The notes under the pieces: generated by a model
The model's database searches: none
Seen by the model: only the letters and a program-made list of their open reading frames with translations
What the model was told of the DNA's origin: nothing
Shown: positions 18,827-28,191 of the stretch, piece by piece
Layout of the letters: each line of letters opens with the position of its first letter
How positions within the stretch are numbered: the stretch's first letter is position 1
Made by a program: the position numbers and the translations under genes
Origin: Deinococcales bacterium
GTDB lineage: Bacteria; Deinococcota; Deinococci; Deinococcales; JAAFIG01
Direction: 5' to 3'
DNA length: 64,000 nt
Assembly (NCBI GenBank): GCA_013298595.1
Contig: JAAFIG010000017.1
Location: 19,802-83,801, forward strand

Positions 18827-21800
18827 ATGACCGAACCTGCATTGGCTGCGCCGCAATTTGTTTTAAGTGCTTATGGCATCCAAGCCCATGCTGAATTGCG
18901 CTCGGATGCTTTTGTGGTGCTGGCTGGCAGTGGCGCTCGGCTCGAGACAGTGCCATCTTTTGCAGTTCATATGAAAGGGTACGCTGCGTTGCGCCAGAAG
19001 TTCCTCGATTCTGGTCAACTTGTACTTGATGGTGAGCAATTGCTTTTTGTAGCTGATACAGTTTTTTCTAAGCCAAGTGCAGCAGCGTCCGTTATCATGG
19101 CAAGAGGGGCAAATGGGCATAAGGATTGGAAGGTTCTGGGGCAAGAAAAGCAGAGCTTTGGCGAGTGGTTCAAAATCAATAAAACGACGTTGACCCCACA
19201 AGCGCTGGCGCAACTCGAGGCTTCAGAATTTACTTGGATTGCGTTTTTCAAAGAATTAGCCGTGCGTCTGCTCGAGTTTGAATCTAAGCAACCTGATTTG
19301 GTTCAGCTTCTGAAAAATGCGGCGGTCAACATCCAAGATGATGATGGTCTGCCACTGCTTGTCCTTGACCCATTTTCGTTTTTTTCTTTGGTTCTCAAGC
19401 ACAAAAGCCAAGCCAAAATTTTCGAGGTTTGCTCGAGTCTGAAATCCCAATTGAATCTGCTCTCCGATGTTCCCACAGATTTGTTTGGGGTACCGAGCAG
19501 CAACGCTCAAAATGCGTGGTTCTTTGCTTTCCGCGCTCGGCGCTCGGATGCTGATTTGCCCACGCTTTGGGCGTTGGCACGCCAAGCAGTGGCGGGTGTT
19601 CTCGAGCCGCAGACTTTTGCACAGGCTTTGCAGATTCGCATGGTTGGACTTGCCAAGCTCACCCAAGGGCTTTTTTGGTTGAACCCAGAAGTGTTCTTGC
19701 CGCTTGACGCGGTGGTTTTGGGCTACCTCGAGCCTTTAGGAATTAGAAACGGAGCGAAAACCCAATCCCTGACTGAGTACCAACAGATTCTCGAGTTTGC
19801 CAGAACCATTGAACCAGATTTTGCTTTGCTTTCCTATCAGGCTTGGTTGAGTTTGCAGCCGATTGGTGCGGCGACACTCGAGGATGGCGCTTTTCCGTGG
19901 ACGGCTTTCATCGCCGATGTTGCCCTGCATCAAACTGATTTTGCCAAAGGTAACATGATTTTGGATCGCAAATACGCGGCGTTGTTGCTGCAATTACTTC
20001 AGTCCGAAACTTGGCAGCAACTTGTGCCAGTCAAAGCCCCGTACAGCAATAAAGAACAATTGGCAGCTCAAGTTGATCTGGGCAAGACTGCTTTTTTCTC
20101 GGCTCGAGCCTTGCTATTTGCCGATCACAATGGTTTCGACCAAGCCCCGTTCTTGGCGGGCTTAACCTTTGAGATGCAGTTACAAGCTAACCCACAGCTC
20201 GAGTCTTTGCTTGTCCCACTACCGCATGACTTAACGCCTTCGCTGTTGGTAGGCAAACAGGCTGTGCTTTTAGAAGCCACTCAAGAAGCACAACTCAAAC
20301 TTGTACTCGAGAATCCACAAGCACCGTTGCGAATCAGGCTGAACTTAACACCAGCAGATTTAGAGGATCAATTCTTTGCCGATAAACTCGAGGCGGCTCT
20401 AAATTATTTGGATCAGATTCAATTCTTGGATGTCAGTGCCACACCACCCTTGGAGGAAGCCATCATGCCGCAATTCGAGCCACTGCCTAACGTACCACTG
20501 AATCAGATTTTTTATGGCGCTCCGGGTACAGGGAAAACATTTAAGGTGGTCAGCGAAGCGCTTCGTATCCTCGAGCCAAGTATTTTAACTGAATCTCGAG
20601 AAGTGCAGAAAAAACGCTTCGATCAGCTACTGGCAGCAGGTCAAATCAGTTTCGTGACTTTTCATCAGTCATTTGGTTACGAGGATTTTGTCGAAGGTAT
20701 CAAGCCCGTGCTGCAAAACGGTCAGATCAGTTATGAACTCGAGGATGGCTTGTTGATGCAAGCCGTCAAAGCTGCCAATGGTGTCGTGGCAGCACCAACT
20801 CTTAGCCCAATCAAGCAAGATGGTCAAGTCTGGCGAATGTACATTGATGGCACTGTACCAGTAAGCCAATTGCGTGACCGTTGCTTGGAACGCGGCGAGA
20901 TTCGCATGGGCAGTTGGGGCAAAATCCCTTTTGATTTGAACACTGCTCCCGATGACCAACTCGAGTATCAACAAGGCTTGTTTCGGGATGCCATGCGAAT
21001 GGGTGATTTGGTGTTGCTTGCCACAGGTCAAGACCAAATTTCTGCCATTGGTGTGGTTACATCCGAATACCGTTTTGATGTATCTGACCCGCTTTTTAGT
21101 CATGATTTTGCCCATGCGCGTTCGGTGCGATGGTTGGGTAAAAATCTGGCTTGGAAACCTTCAGTTTTGGTGGGTAAAGTCTTTGCTCGACCAACTTTGC
21201 AACGGGTGTTGGATACCAAACCAGAACAATTCCTGAGCCTTCTCGAGCCAAAAACCGCACCCGTACAATCGTCTGGAATGCGTCCGCATGTGCTGATTAT
21301 TGATGAAATCAACCGTGGCAATGTGGCAAAAATCTTTGGTGAACTGATTACCCTGCTCGAGCCTAATAAACGCCTTGGAGCAGCCGAAGGCTTGCAAGTC
21401 AAATTGCCTCTGAGTAAGCGTTTGTTTGGTGTACCACAAAGCCTGTACATCATTGCGACCATGAACACGGCTGACCGCAGCCTGATGCAACTCGATGCGG
21501 CTTTGCGCCGACGCTTTGTATTTACGGCTGTAGACCCGCAACCAGAGTTGCTGCCTATTCTCACGCTCGAGGATGGCACAGCGCTTGATTTGCCTAAATT
21601 CTTACATGCCATCAACACCCGAATCCAGCGTTTGCTCAGCCGCGATCAACTGATTGGTCATGCCTATTTCTTTGATTTTGAACCAAGCCTAAATAGTCTG
21701 TCTGACTTGTTACAAAAACGAATTCTGCCTCTGCTCGAGGAGTATTTCTTTGAGGATTGGGGCTTGATTCGTCAAGTGCTTGCCGATGACCAAAAACCCC

Positions 21801-21913
21801 AAGCGCAGCAGTTTATTCGCACTTTTGAAGACAAGCGTTTTGAGCGTAATCCAGAAGCATTTTTGGACATCGAAGCCTATGTTCGGGTTTACAGCGCTGC
21901 AAGGGATTTGTGA
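18827..21913 (+). CDS. mcrB: McrB-like AAA+ GTPase/ATPase with DUF4357-like N-terminus
   Basis: 1028-aa motor subunit of a modification-dependent McrBC restriction system. Residues of about 10-110 resemble DUF4357 (AFVVLAGSGAR, then SKPSAAASVIMARGANGHKDW). About 130-300 resemble the alpha-helical sensor region found in large McrB homologues. The AAA+ core has Walker A GAPGTGKT at 564-571, Walker B LIIDE (Asp826, Glu827) and MNTADRSLMQLDAALRRRF. Between Walker A and B, at about 665-755, lies an inserted segment (VWRMYIDGTVPVS to SAIGVVTSEYRF) that looks like an EVE/PUA-type base-reading domain. The stop overlaps the mcrC start by 4 nt. The target modification cannot be read from sequence. Confidence 0.87.
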   Translation: MTEPALAAPQFVLSAYGIQAHAELRSDAFVVLAGSGARLETVPSFAVHMKGYAALRQKFLDSGQLVLDGEQLLFVADTVFSKPSAAASVIMARGANGHKDWKVLGQEKQSFGEWFKINKTTLTPQALAQLEASEFTWIAFFKELAVRLLEFESKQPDLVQLLKNAAVNIQDDDGLPLLVLDPFSFFSLVLKHKSQAKIFEVCSSLKSQLNLLSDVPTDLFGVPSSNAQNAWFFAFRARRSDADLPTLWALARQAVAGVLEPQTFAQALQIRMVGLAKLTQGLFWLNPEVFLPLDAVVLGYLEPLGIRNGAKTQSLTEYQQILEFARTIEPDFALLSYQAWLSLQPIGAATLEDGAFPWTAFIADVALHQTDFAKGNMILDRKYAALLLQLLQSETWQQLVPVKAPYSNKEQLAAQVDLGKTAFFSARALLFADHNGFDQAPFLAGLTFEMQLQANPQLESLLVPLPHDLTPSLLVGKQAVLLEATQEAQLKLVLENPQAPLRIRLNLTPADLEDQFFADKLEAALNYLDQIQFLDVSATPPLEEAIMPQFEPLPNVPLNQIFYGAPGTGKTFKVVSEALRILEPSILTESREVQKKRFDQLLAAGQISFVTFHQSFGYEDFVEGIKPVLQNGQISYELEDGLLMQAVKAANGVVAAPTLSPIKQDGQVWRMYIDGTVPVSQLRDRCLERGEIRMGSWGKIPFDLNTAPDDQLEYQQGLFRDAMRMGDLVLLATGQDQISAIGVVTSEYRFDVSDPLFSHDFAHARSVRWLGKNLAWKPSVLVGKVFARPTLQRVLDTKPEQFLSLLEPKTAPVQSSGMRPHVLIIDEINRGNVAKIFGELITLLEPNKRLGAAEGLQVKLPLSKRLFGVPQSLYIIATMNTADRSLMQLDAALRRRFVFTAVDPQPELLPILTLEDGTALDLPKFLHAINTRIQRLLSRDQLIGHAYFFDFEPSLNSLSDLLQKRILPLLEEYFFEDWGLIRQVLADDQKPQAQQFIRTFEDKRFERNPEAFLDIEAYVRVYSAARDL

Positions 21914-23133
21914 ACTATCTTCTGCGTGAATACGACACGGTGATTGATGGCTCGCGCTCGGGTTGGAATGGCACTGAATTTAGGCTCGAGACACCTGCTT
22001 TTTTGGAATTGGTAGCGCTGCTCGAGCAAGACGAGAATCTCAAAGGTGTTGCTGAATTCACCCGTATTCGAGGCAAAAACGCGGTCAAGTTCAAACAATG
22101 GGTTGGGCTGATTCGACTACCTTGCGGTGTCACCCTCGAGATTCTACCTAAAACCCATGTATTTGGCGATTCCCCCGAAGCAAGTCGGGCTTTGTTGGTG
22201 CGAATGCTAACCCGCACCGATCAGCGTTTCCGCACTGCCCCACCTGCCGACCTCGACCCTGCTCAGATGCCACTGCTCGAGGTTTTCTTACAATTTGCTC
22301 TGGCAGGGTTTCAAAAAGCACTGCGCCGAGGCATCCCACACACCTATGTGCGAATTGAAGAGGAACGCAGCAACTTGCGTGGACGTTTGCAAATCACGCA
22401 GCAAATGCGGCAACCTGTGCATCGCAAACACTTACTGCATGTAGCTTATGATGAATACCTTGCTAACCGCCCCGAGAATCGTTTGGTGCGCTCGAGCCTA
22501 GAAGGCATTGTTAAGCTGACCCAGAACGCCAGCACCAAACGCCTTGCCAGACAGGTTTTGGGCTTGCTCGAGGATGTGCCAATTTCCAAAAACATCCAAG
22601 CTGATTTCTCGAGTTGGCGCTTGGAGCGTGGTTATTCGCACTTTGCTGGTTTAGAGCGGCTTTGTCAATTGGTGCTGTTTGAACTGAACCCCTTGATTGG
22701 CGGCGAGACGGCTCAGGGTATCAGTTTGTTATTTGACATGAATCGGTTGTTTGAAGCCTACGTTGCTCAACTGCTCAAAGACCAGCATCCAGATTGGTTA
22801 ATTCGGACACAAGCCACAGATTGTTCGCTGGGCGATGTGGGTGGGAAAAGTGTTTTTAAGCTCAAACCAGATTTGCTGATTACACTACCCAATGGTGAAA
22901 TGATTGTGGCGGACACCAAATGGAAACGCTTAAAAAGCGAAGCGGGTGGGTATTATGGTGTTTCCCAAGCCGATGTTTACCAAATGCTGGCATATCGCCT
23001 GACATATCAAGCCACTCAAAGCCACTCAAGATTATGGTTGCTCTACCCAATTGCACCAGATATTCCAGCTCAACTGAATCCAATTGCCTTACCACAAAAC
23101 ACAACCCTCGAGATTTGTCAGTTGGATTTGTAG
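21910..23133 (+). CDS. mcrC: McrC-like PD-(D/E)xK endonuclease subunit
   Basis: 407-aa partner of the McrB-like protein that supplies the nuclease. It starts at GTG inside the GTGA overlap with the mcrB stop. The catalytic core is visible as Asp321 (LKPDLLI) and Asp335-Thr-Lys337 (VADTKWK), the PD-(D/E)xK pattern with DTK typical of McrC. The N-terminal region of about 200 residues (REYDTV start, then LPCGVTLEILPK) is the McrB-contact domain in known homologues. The gene closes the island; the next gene is convergent after 124 bp. Confidence 0.87.
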   Translation: MNYLLREYDTVIDGSRSGWNGTEFRLETPAFLELVALLEQDENLKGVAEFTRIRGKNAVKFKQWVGLIRLPCGVTLEILPKTHVFGDSPEASRALLVRMLTRTDQRFRTAPPADLDPAQMPLLEVFLQFALAGFQKALRRGIPHTYVRIEEERSNLRGRLQITQQMRQPVHRKHLLHVAYDEYLANRPENRLVRSSLEGIVKLTQNASTKRLARQVLGLLEDVPISKNIQADFSSWRLERGYSHFAGLERLCQLVLFELNPLIGGETAQGISLLFDMNRLFEAYVAQLLKDQHPDWLIRTQATDCSLGDVGGKSVFKLKPDLLITLPNGEMIVADTKWKRLKSEAGGYYGVSQADVYQMLAYRLTYQATQSHSRLWLLYPIAPDIPAQLNPIALPQNTTLEICQLDL

Positions 23134-23257
23134 CTTGTTTCAACTTGGGGCAGTTTCTTGCTTGAGTTGAAAGCTTTGTGAACAGATGCTGTAGAATGCT
23201 TTTTAACGGGTACAGTTTTAGGCAGAACAAAGCTGCAATTTCAGAATTTTTTATTTA

Positions 23258-23995
23258 TTAAATCCGAGCTGTGGCAACCCCGATCAAATACGAACTCGAG
23301 TCGGTTAATCTCGAGCCTACAAAATCGCCTTGCCATTCAACTCGAAAATCTCTGAGCCACCGCTCGAGTTCAAAACGTGTGTAGTAGCGTTGGGTTAATT
23401 CAAGAATTTGTCTGTGCAAACTCGAGTCTGGTTGCATCGTATCGCAGTAATAGGTAGTGCTGCAAATCTGTGCGTTGCGGTCTATGTGTTGCCGCAAAAA
23501 CACATCTAACCGAGCGCCATGCTCGAGTGTGTATGTTTCGTTTTCATGGCGCAGTACGCCTTCTTGTCCAAAGTGTGGTTGGTATACATCAAAGGCAAAA
23601 ACACCACCTATCTCGAGGTGTGTTTTGATTTGCGTTAACGCAGCATCTTGATCGGCTAGGGTGTAAAGGTGCATCAACATGTTGAATGGCGCAATGATGA
23701 ATGGGAATTTTTGGTTGAGTGCAAAATCTCGAGCATCGGCTTGAACAAAATTAATTTGTACTTGTTCTCGAGTTGCGTACGCTTGAGCCAAATTCAACAT
23801 GGCTGTACTTGGTTCAAGGGCAGTTACCTCGAATCCACGACGCGCCAATGGCACACTAACCCGCCCATTGCCTGCTCCTAACTCGAGGATGCGTTGCACC
23901 CCAAGACGTTCAGCTAATCGTGCATAAAAGGCAATATCATCGCGGTAATTGGCGTACTGCAATTCATATAATTGCGCTAGAGCATCGTAATTCAT
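23258..23995 (-). CDS. class I SAM-dependent methyltransferase
   Basis: 245-aa Rossmann-fold methyltransferase. Motif I is ILELGAGNGRVSVPLARRG, with the acidic ribose-binding residue in ALEPSTAML, then FVQADARDF and an IIAPFNMLMHL segment as motif IV. Substrate unknown; the family includes small-molecule and ubiquinone-like methyltransferases. The start ATG overlaps the stop of the zinc-ribbon gene (ATGA), so it is the last gene of a minus-strand run downstream of the envelope operon. Confidence 0.82.
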   Translation of the reverse strand: MNYDALAQLYELQYANYRDDIAFYARLAERLGVQRILELGAGNGRVSVPLARRGFEVTALEPSTAMLNLAQAYATREQVQINFVQADARDFALNQKFPFIIAPFNMLMHLYTLADQDAALTQIKTHLEIGGVFAFDVYQPHFGQEGVLRHENETYTLEHGARLDVFLRQHIDRNAQICSTTYYCDTMQPDSSLHRQILELTQRYYTRFELERWLRDFRVEWQGDFVGSRLTDSSSYLIGVATARI

Positions 23996-24570
23996 GATTT
24001 GGCTCGAGGAAATCGCAGCACTGTGTTGGGTTTAATAAAGATGCGTTTTTGTCCAATTTGCACATGTGGTTGAACAGTTCGACCACCATCACCAGAAACT
24101 CGAAATGTTCCCTCGAGCCAATCGTTTTCCACTCGTACTTGCAATTGCATCCAAGGTGTCAATTCCTGTCCTGCTAAAGAAAAGCGCTGCTTGCCAACCA
24201 TATTTAATCGCTTTAATCGTCCCTGATCTCGAGTTGGTGTCATACGACGTGGCTGCTGCATTTGCTCGAGGATAAGTTCACCTTTGGATTTAGCTCGGGT
24301 TGCCTCGAGAAAAGCGGGTACATCTCGGGCGTACTGTGGTTTTGCACCACCTCCACGATGAAATTGCACACCGGCTTCGATCAATAACCGCACTTTTTGC
24401 CATTGCTCGAGATCTGTTTTCTTTGGTGAACGAAACGCCTTGCCCATCTGGTACATGACTTTTTTGCACTCAGGACATGGATACCCTTGTTCAGGCATAC
24501 GTAATTGTGGTCGCTTAAAGGTTTTTCGACAATTTAAACAAGCAAATTGCATACTGTTAGTGGTGAACAT
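23992..24570 (-). CDS. zinc-ribbon protein of unknown function
   Basis: 192-aa protein with an N-terminal four-cysteine zinc ribbon: CLNC near residues 11-14 and CPEC near 32-35. The rest is basic with a beta-rich C-terminus (VENDWLEGTFRVSGDGG). The start at 24570 follows GAGG at about 5 nt. It overlaps the methyltransferase gene by 4 nt and lies 38 nt after the ABC exporter gene. The basic body suggests nucleic-acid binding, but no known family is recognised. Confidence 0.65.
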   Translation of the reverse strand: MFTTNSMQFACLNCRKTFKRPQLRMPEQGYPCPECKKVMYQMGKAFRSPKKTDLEQWQKVRLLIEAGVQFHRGGGAKPQYARDVPAFLEATRAKSKGELILEQMQQPRRMTPTRDQGRLKRLNMVGKQRFSLAGQELTPWMQLQVRVENDWLEGTFRVSGDGGRTVQPHVQIGQKRIFIKPNTVLRFPRAKS

Positions 24571-24608
24571 AGGAACCTCAAGGGTTAGTGCGGCTTACGC
24601 TGGTTGCT

Positions 24609-26249
24609 TTACTGCACCTGATTTTTGGGCGGATGATCTATGGATACAATTGTTCCTTGCTCGAGTTTAATAATTTGATCGGCATTTTCGATGGTACTGA
24701 GTCGGTGAGCAATCACAATAATGGTTTTTTTGCCACGTAGATTTTCGATCAATAGTTTAATCAAGCTTTCGGATTGGTGATCTAAACTCGAGGTCGGTTC
24801 ATCAAAGATCAGTATTTCGCTGTTGCACAAAAGCGCTCTGGCAATTGCAAGGCGTTGTTGTTGTCCACCACTCAATCCTGCGCCGTTCTCGCCTAGCATC
24901 AGGTCAAGGTCTGTAATTTCCGGGCGTAGTCCTGCTTCGGCAAGCACAGTCCAGAGTTCAGCATCGGTGGCTTCCTGGGCTAAGCAAAGGTTATCGCGGA
25001 TGGTACCTGGGAATAAGCTAGGGTTTTGTGGTACGAAACTAAAGGCTTTACGCCAAGCAGCTAATGAGAACATTTTTGCATTTGTATGGTTGATGCTTAG
25101 CGTACCTGAGATAGGTTCAAGTAACCTCAGTAAAACTCGAGTCAATGTGGTTTTTCCACTGCCACTTGCACCAATAATAGCGGTAAACGAACCTTTAGGA
25201 ATTTCAAAACTGATTTCCTCGAGTGCTATGGCTGTACTGTAACTAGCACTGAGGTAAAATAATTTTAGAGTACCGCTCGGAATGGATTCAAGATTACCTG
25301 TTTCGGTTTCTGGTGGCATTTCTAGTACAGTTTGTAAATTACTAGCTGGAGCACGAATTGCAGCTAATCTAGCGAAGCTGCGAGCAAAAATTTGAATTGG
25401 GGCAATTCCTAATGCCAGTTGCGTTAAGTAACTGGTTAAAGCAGCTAAGCCCATTCGTCCTGCTTGTACCTCGAGCACACCTAAGCCCAGCAGTGCCACA
25501 ATGCCAGCTCCTGCAGTCAGTTGGGCGAGCGGGGCATTAAGTGCACCAAGACTCGAGCGGCGAGTCATTGCAGCGGTTGTGCGTTGATTGACCCCAGCAA
25601 AAGTTTGTTCGAGTTTGTTTTCGGCTCGGAATGCTTTAACCACCTCGAGTTTTGAAAGGGCTTCACTGAGTAAACCACTTGCCAATGCTGATTCGCGTTG
25701 TACATCAGAAAGAGCTGTCTCGAGTTTTTTGGCTAACCAATTAGAAAAAAAGATTAATGGTAAAACAACAGCGACTAAACCCAAAGTCAGTAACGGACTT
25801 GAAATAAGTAATGCAATGCCGACTGCCAATATCACCAAACCTTGTCCAATAATGGCAGTGAGTTCCGCAGCGTAGAACAACTCAAGTTCTCGAACATCAA
25901 GCGCAGCTTGGCTCGAGCGTTCAGCACTGCCAGCCCCAAGACGAACTTCAGCCCGCACAAGGGCTTTGAAAACCCCAGCTCGCATGCGTGCGCCAAATTG
26001 GGCTGCACCAATACCGAAAAACGCATCTTGTAAATACAAAGCCGCACTCGAGATGATTAAAATCAGCGCAGTAATAATTAATAAATTCGGTAGCAGGACA
26101 AATTGTTTCTGCTCGAGAACATCCCGAAATAATGGTTGTACCACCATACTTGGTAAAAGTGTTGTAGCAATGGCTAACAATACTGAACCCAATGTGCCAA
26201 TGGCAAAAAATCGCCATTCAGAGCGGATAAATCCCAGTACAAAGGTCAT
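24609..26249 (-). CDS. ABC exporter, fused membrane and ATPase domains (MsbA-like)
   Basis: 546-aa half-transporter. The N-terminal exporter domain of about 300 residues has around six hydrophobic helices. The nucleotide-binding domain shows Walker A GASGSGKTTL, signature LSGGQQQRLAIARAL and Walker B ILIFDEP. Position at the end of an lpx operon, with an ATGA overlap with the lpxB-like gene, suggests a lipid A/LPS-precursor flippase. By sequence alone it could also be a CydD-like or generic exporter, so the MsbA role rests on context. Confidence 0.8.
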   Translation of the reverse strand: MTFVLGFIRSEWRFFAIGTLGSVLLAIATTLLPSMVVQPLFRDVLEQKQFVLLPNLLIITALILIISSAALYLQDAFFGIGAAQFGARMRAGVFKALVRAEVRLGAGSAERSSQAALDVRELELFYAAELTAIIGQGLVILAVGIALLISSPLLTLGLVAVVLPLIFFSNWLAKKLETALSDVQRESALASGLLSEALSKLEVVKAFRAENKLEQTFAGVNQRTTAAMTRRSSLGALNAPLAQLTAGAGIVALLGLGVLEVQAGRMGLAALTSYLTQLALGIAPIQIFARSFARLAAIRAPASNLQTVLEMPPETETGNLESIPSGTLKLFYLSASYSTAIALEEISFEIPKGSFTAIIGASGSGKTTLTRVLLRLLEPISGTLSINHTNAKMFSLAAWRKAFSFVPQNPSLFPGTIRDNLCLAQEATDAELWTVLAEAGLRPEITDLDLMLGENGAGLSGGQQQRLAIARALLCNSEILIFDEPTSSLDHQSESLIKLLIENLRGKKTIIVIAHRLSTIENADQIIKLEQGTIVSIDHPPKNQVQ

Positions 26250-27424
26250 GCTTTGACCCGCTCGAGGATTTTTGTGGCAAGAATTCTGGCTGCACCTGCT
26301 TTTGGCATCAGTGCCTCGAGTTTTACTTGTATGGCTTGGCGTTGAGGTTCACTCGAGAGTAATTTATTAACGGTATCAGCAATCTGTTGCACAGTAACCG
26401 TGCCGCGCAACTCGGGTTGAATGGCTTGGTCGGTCAGCATATTAGGTAAACTCAGGTACTTAAATCTGGAGAGGTAGGCTTCAACAAGTTTGCGTTTAAT
26501 GGATTTACCAATAATGGGAATATGCTCTAAGTAACGCAATGGATTCTCGATGGGAATCAATTCCATTTTTTGTAATGGTGCACAAACCACACTGGGAATT
26601 CCAGCGATGCCAAGCTCGAGCGTGTTAGTGCCTGGGCTGGTCATTGCCACAGCACAGCGTTTCATTAAACCATAGCGTTCGTTTTCGCTATGAATCTCAA
26701 GCCGAGTACCATGAGGGGTGATGGCATATTGCTGCTCGAGGCGAAGTTTTACGCCACCAAAATCTTGTGTTTTTTCGGCAGATAAAGCGATTTGCCAAGT
26801 GGCATCATCTATTAAACTTGAGCGTGCTACATGAAAAACTGCATTGGGAATTTTTTCAGCAGCGGCTGCAAAATACGAAAGCAAATGGGTAACTTGAAAA
26901 CCTCGAGAACCAGGAACTATCAGTACCTCATTCTGAGTACGGCTTTGTTCTGGCTCGAGAGCAAGCGTATCAGCCACTAAATTACCAATATTTTCTACTT
27001 TGGCTTTTGGGGTTTTTAATGCTTTTTGCAAAGTGGTTTCGTCATGGACGAATAATTTTTCCAATGAATCATTCCAGTACGGCTCGAAACTGTAACGCCA
27101 AGCTGGGTACCCCAATCTCGAACCAATCCGACCAGGAAACGCCACATCGCCACCCAATCCAATCACTAAACCACTCGAACCTCTGTACGCCTTGGGTTTG
27201 CGCCCACCAGCAATAAACTCGAGATTTTCAGCAACATTGGTTAGCTCATCTATTGGCAAGGTTTCGGCAATACCGCGCTCGTAACCCGTGGCAAATGGGC
27301 AAGGCAGTAACCCCAAGACAATGCGGGCTTGCGGTTCAAGCAAACGCAATTCTCGTAGTAAAGGACGAACCCACGTAAAAAGTTCACCCGGACCATTGAC
27401 CAACAAAATAAGTTCGGCATTCAT
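26246..27424 (-). CDS. lipid-A-disaccharide synthase-related protein (LpxB-like)
   Basis: 392-aa GT-B-like glycosyltransferase. The N-terminus reads LILLVNGPGELFTWVRPLL instead of the canonical LpxB GEASGD motif. The donor-site half is more conventional (VLIVPGSRG, then SPGTNTLELG). It therefore belongs to the divergent LpxB-related family known from cyanobacteria and other phyla. The position between lpxA and an MsbA-like exporter supports condensation of UDP-diacyl-GlcN with lipid X. The start at 27424 is chosen for GAGG 6 nt upstream; a TTG at 27436 is in frame. The gap to lpxA is 8 nt. Confidence 0.75.
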   Translation of the reverse strand: MNAELILLVNGPGELFTWVRPLLRELRLLEPQARIVLGLLPCPFATGYERGIAETLPIDELTNVAENLEFIAGGRKPKAYRGSSGLVIGLGGDVAFPGRIGSRLGYPAWRYSFEPYWNDSLEKLFVHDETTLQKALKTPKAKVENIGNLVADTLALEPEQSRTQNEVLIVPGSRGFQVTHLLSYFAAAAEKIPNAVFHVARSSLIDDATWQIALSAEKTQDFGGVKLRLEQQYAITPHGTRLEIHSENERYGLMKRCAVAMTSPGTNTLELGIAGIPSVVCAPLQKMELIPIENPLRYLEHIPIIGKSIKRKLVEAYLSRFKYLSLPNMLTDQAIQPELRGTVTVQQIADTVNKLLSSEPQRQAIQVKLEALMPKAGAARILATKILERVKA

Positions 27425-27432
27425 TTCACGCC

Positions 27433-28191
27433 TCAAGCAAAACTCGAGAGTCCGCGTTGAGATTCGGCTCGAGCAAAAATAAATAATTGTTGGGCGAGTG
27501 GTTCGTTATCTAATGCCTGCATCGCCGCATCATCTTTGCTACGCAGGGCTTTAAAAGCTTTCAGTATAATTTGCTGATCGTGCATGGTGTACCCATCTCG
27601 AGTTAAACCCACTTTATTAATTGTGTAATGCTGAGCTGGGCTGCCATCAGCTAAACTAAAAGGCAAAATATCTCGAGACACTTTAGCGCCCATACCAACA
27701 ATACTATGCTGTCCAATACGACAGTATTGATGTACTGCTACCGAAGCACCAAATCGCACATGATTTTCAACAATCACATGCCCTGCCATTTGCATACCAT
27801 TGACAATAATTGTATGGTCACCAACCAGACAATCATGGGTGATATGCACATATGCCATGATCAAATTGTGATGCCCTATTCTGGTTAGACCACCACCAAT
27901 TGCTGTACCACGATGAATGGTGGTGAATTCACGAATGTCATTATCCGAGCCAATCTCGAGCTGTGTTACTTCACCTTGATATTTTAGATCCATAGGTTCG
28001 CCGCCAAGTAAGGCGTACTTACCAACTCGGTTACGTTCACCAAGGGTAGTGAATTGCAAAATTTGTGCGCCACTTTCCAACACACAACCTGCACCGATTT
28101 TGGTATTGGCTTCAACAATGCAAAAAGCACCAATTCGCACATCCGCTGCAATTTGGGCACTCGAGTCTATAATGGCTGTTGGGTGAATCAT
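27433..28191 (-). CDS. lpxA: acyl-ACP--UDP-N-acetylglucosamine O-acyltransferase
   Basis: 252-aa left-handed beta-helix enzyme for the first step of lipid A synthesis. Hexapeptide repeats run through residues 1-190. The catalytic histidine region is AYVHITHDC, followed by the family marker GASVAVHQYCRIG and the C-terminal helical part beginning NKVGLTRDGYT. Length matches LpxA (about 255-265 aa). The ATG shares one base with the fabZ stop, so the two are coupled. Confidence 0.93.
   Translation of the reverse strand: MIHPTAIIDSSAQIAADVRIGAFCIVEANTKIGAGCVLESGAQILQFTTLGERNRVGKYALLGGEPMDLKYQGEVTQLEIGSDNDIREFTTIHRGTAIGGGLTRIGHHNLIMAYVHITHDCLVGDHTIIVNGMQMAGHVIVENHVRFGASVAVHQYCRIGQHSIVGMGAKVSRDILPFSLADGSPAQHYTINKVGLTRDGYTMHDQQIILKAFKALRSKDDAAMQALDNEPLAQQLFIFARAESQRGLSSFA

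Noticed and set aside
5870-23133. Treating the helicase-methyltransferase genes and mcrBC as one operon
   Set aside because: Two terminator-like hairpins (17497-17530 and 17672-17713) and about 550 bp of non-coding DNA separate them.
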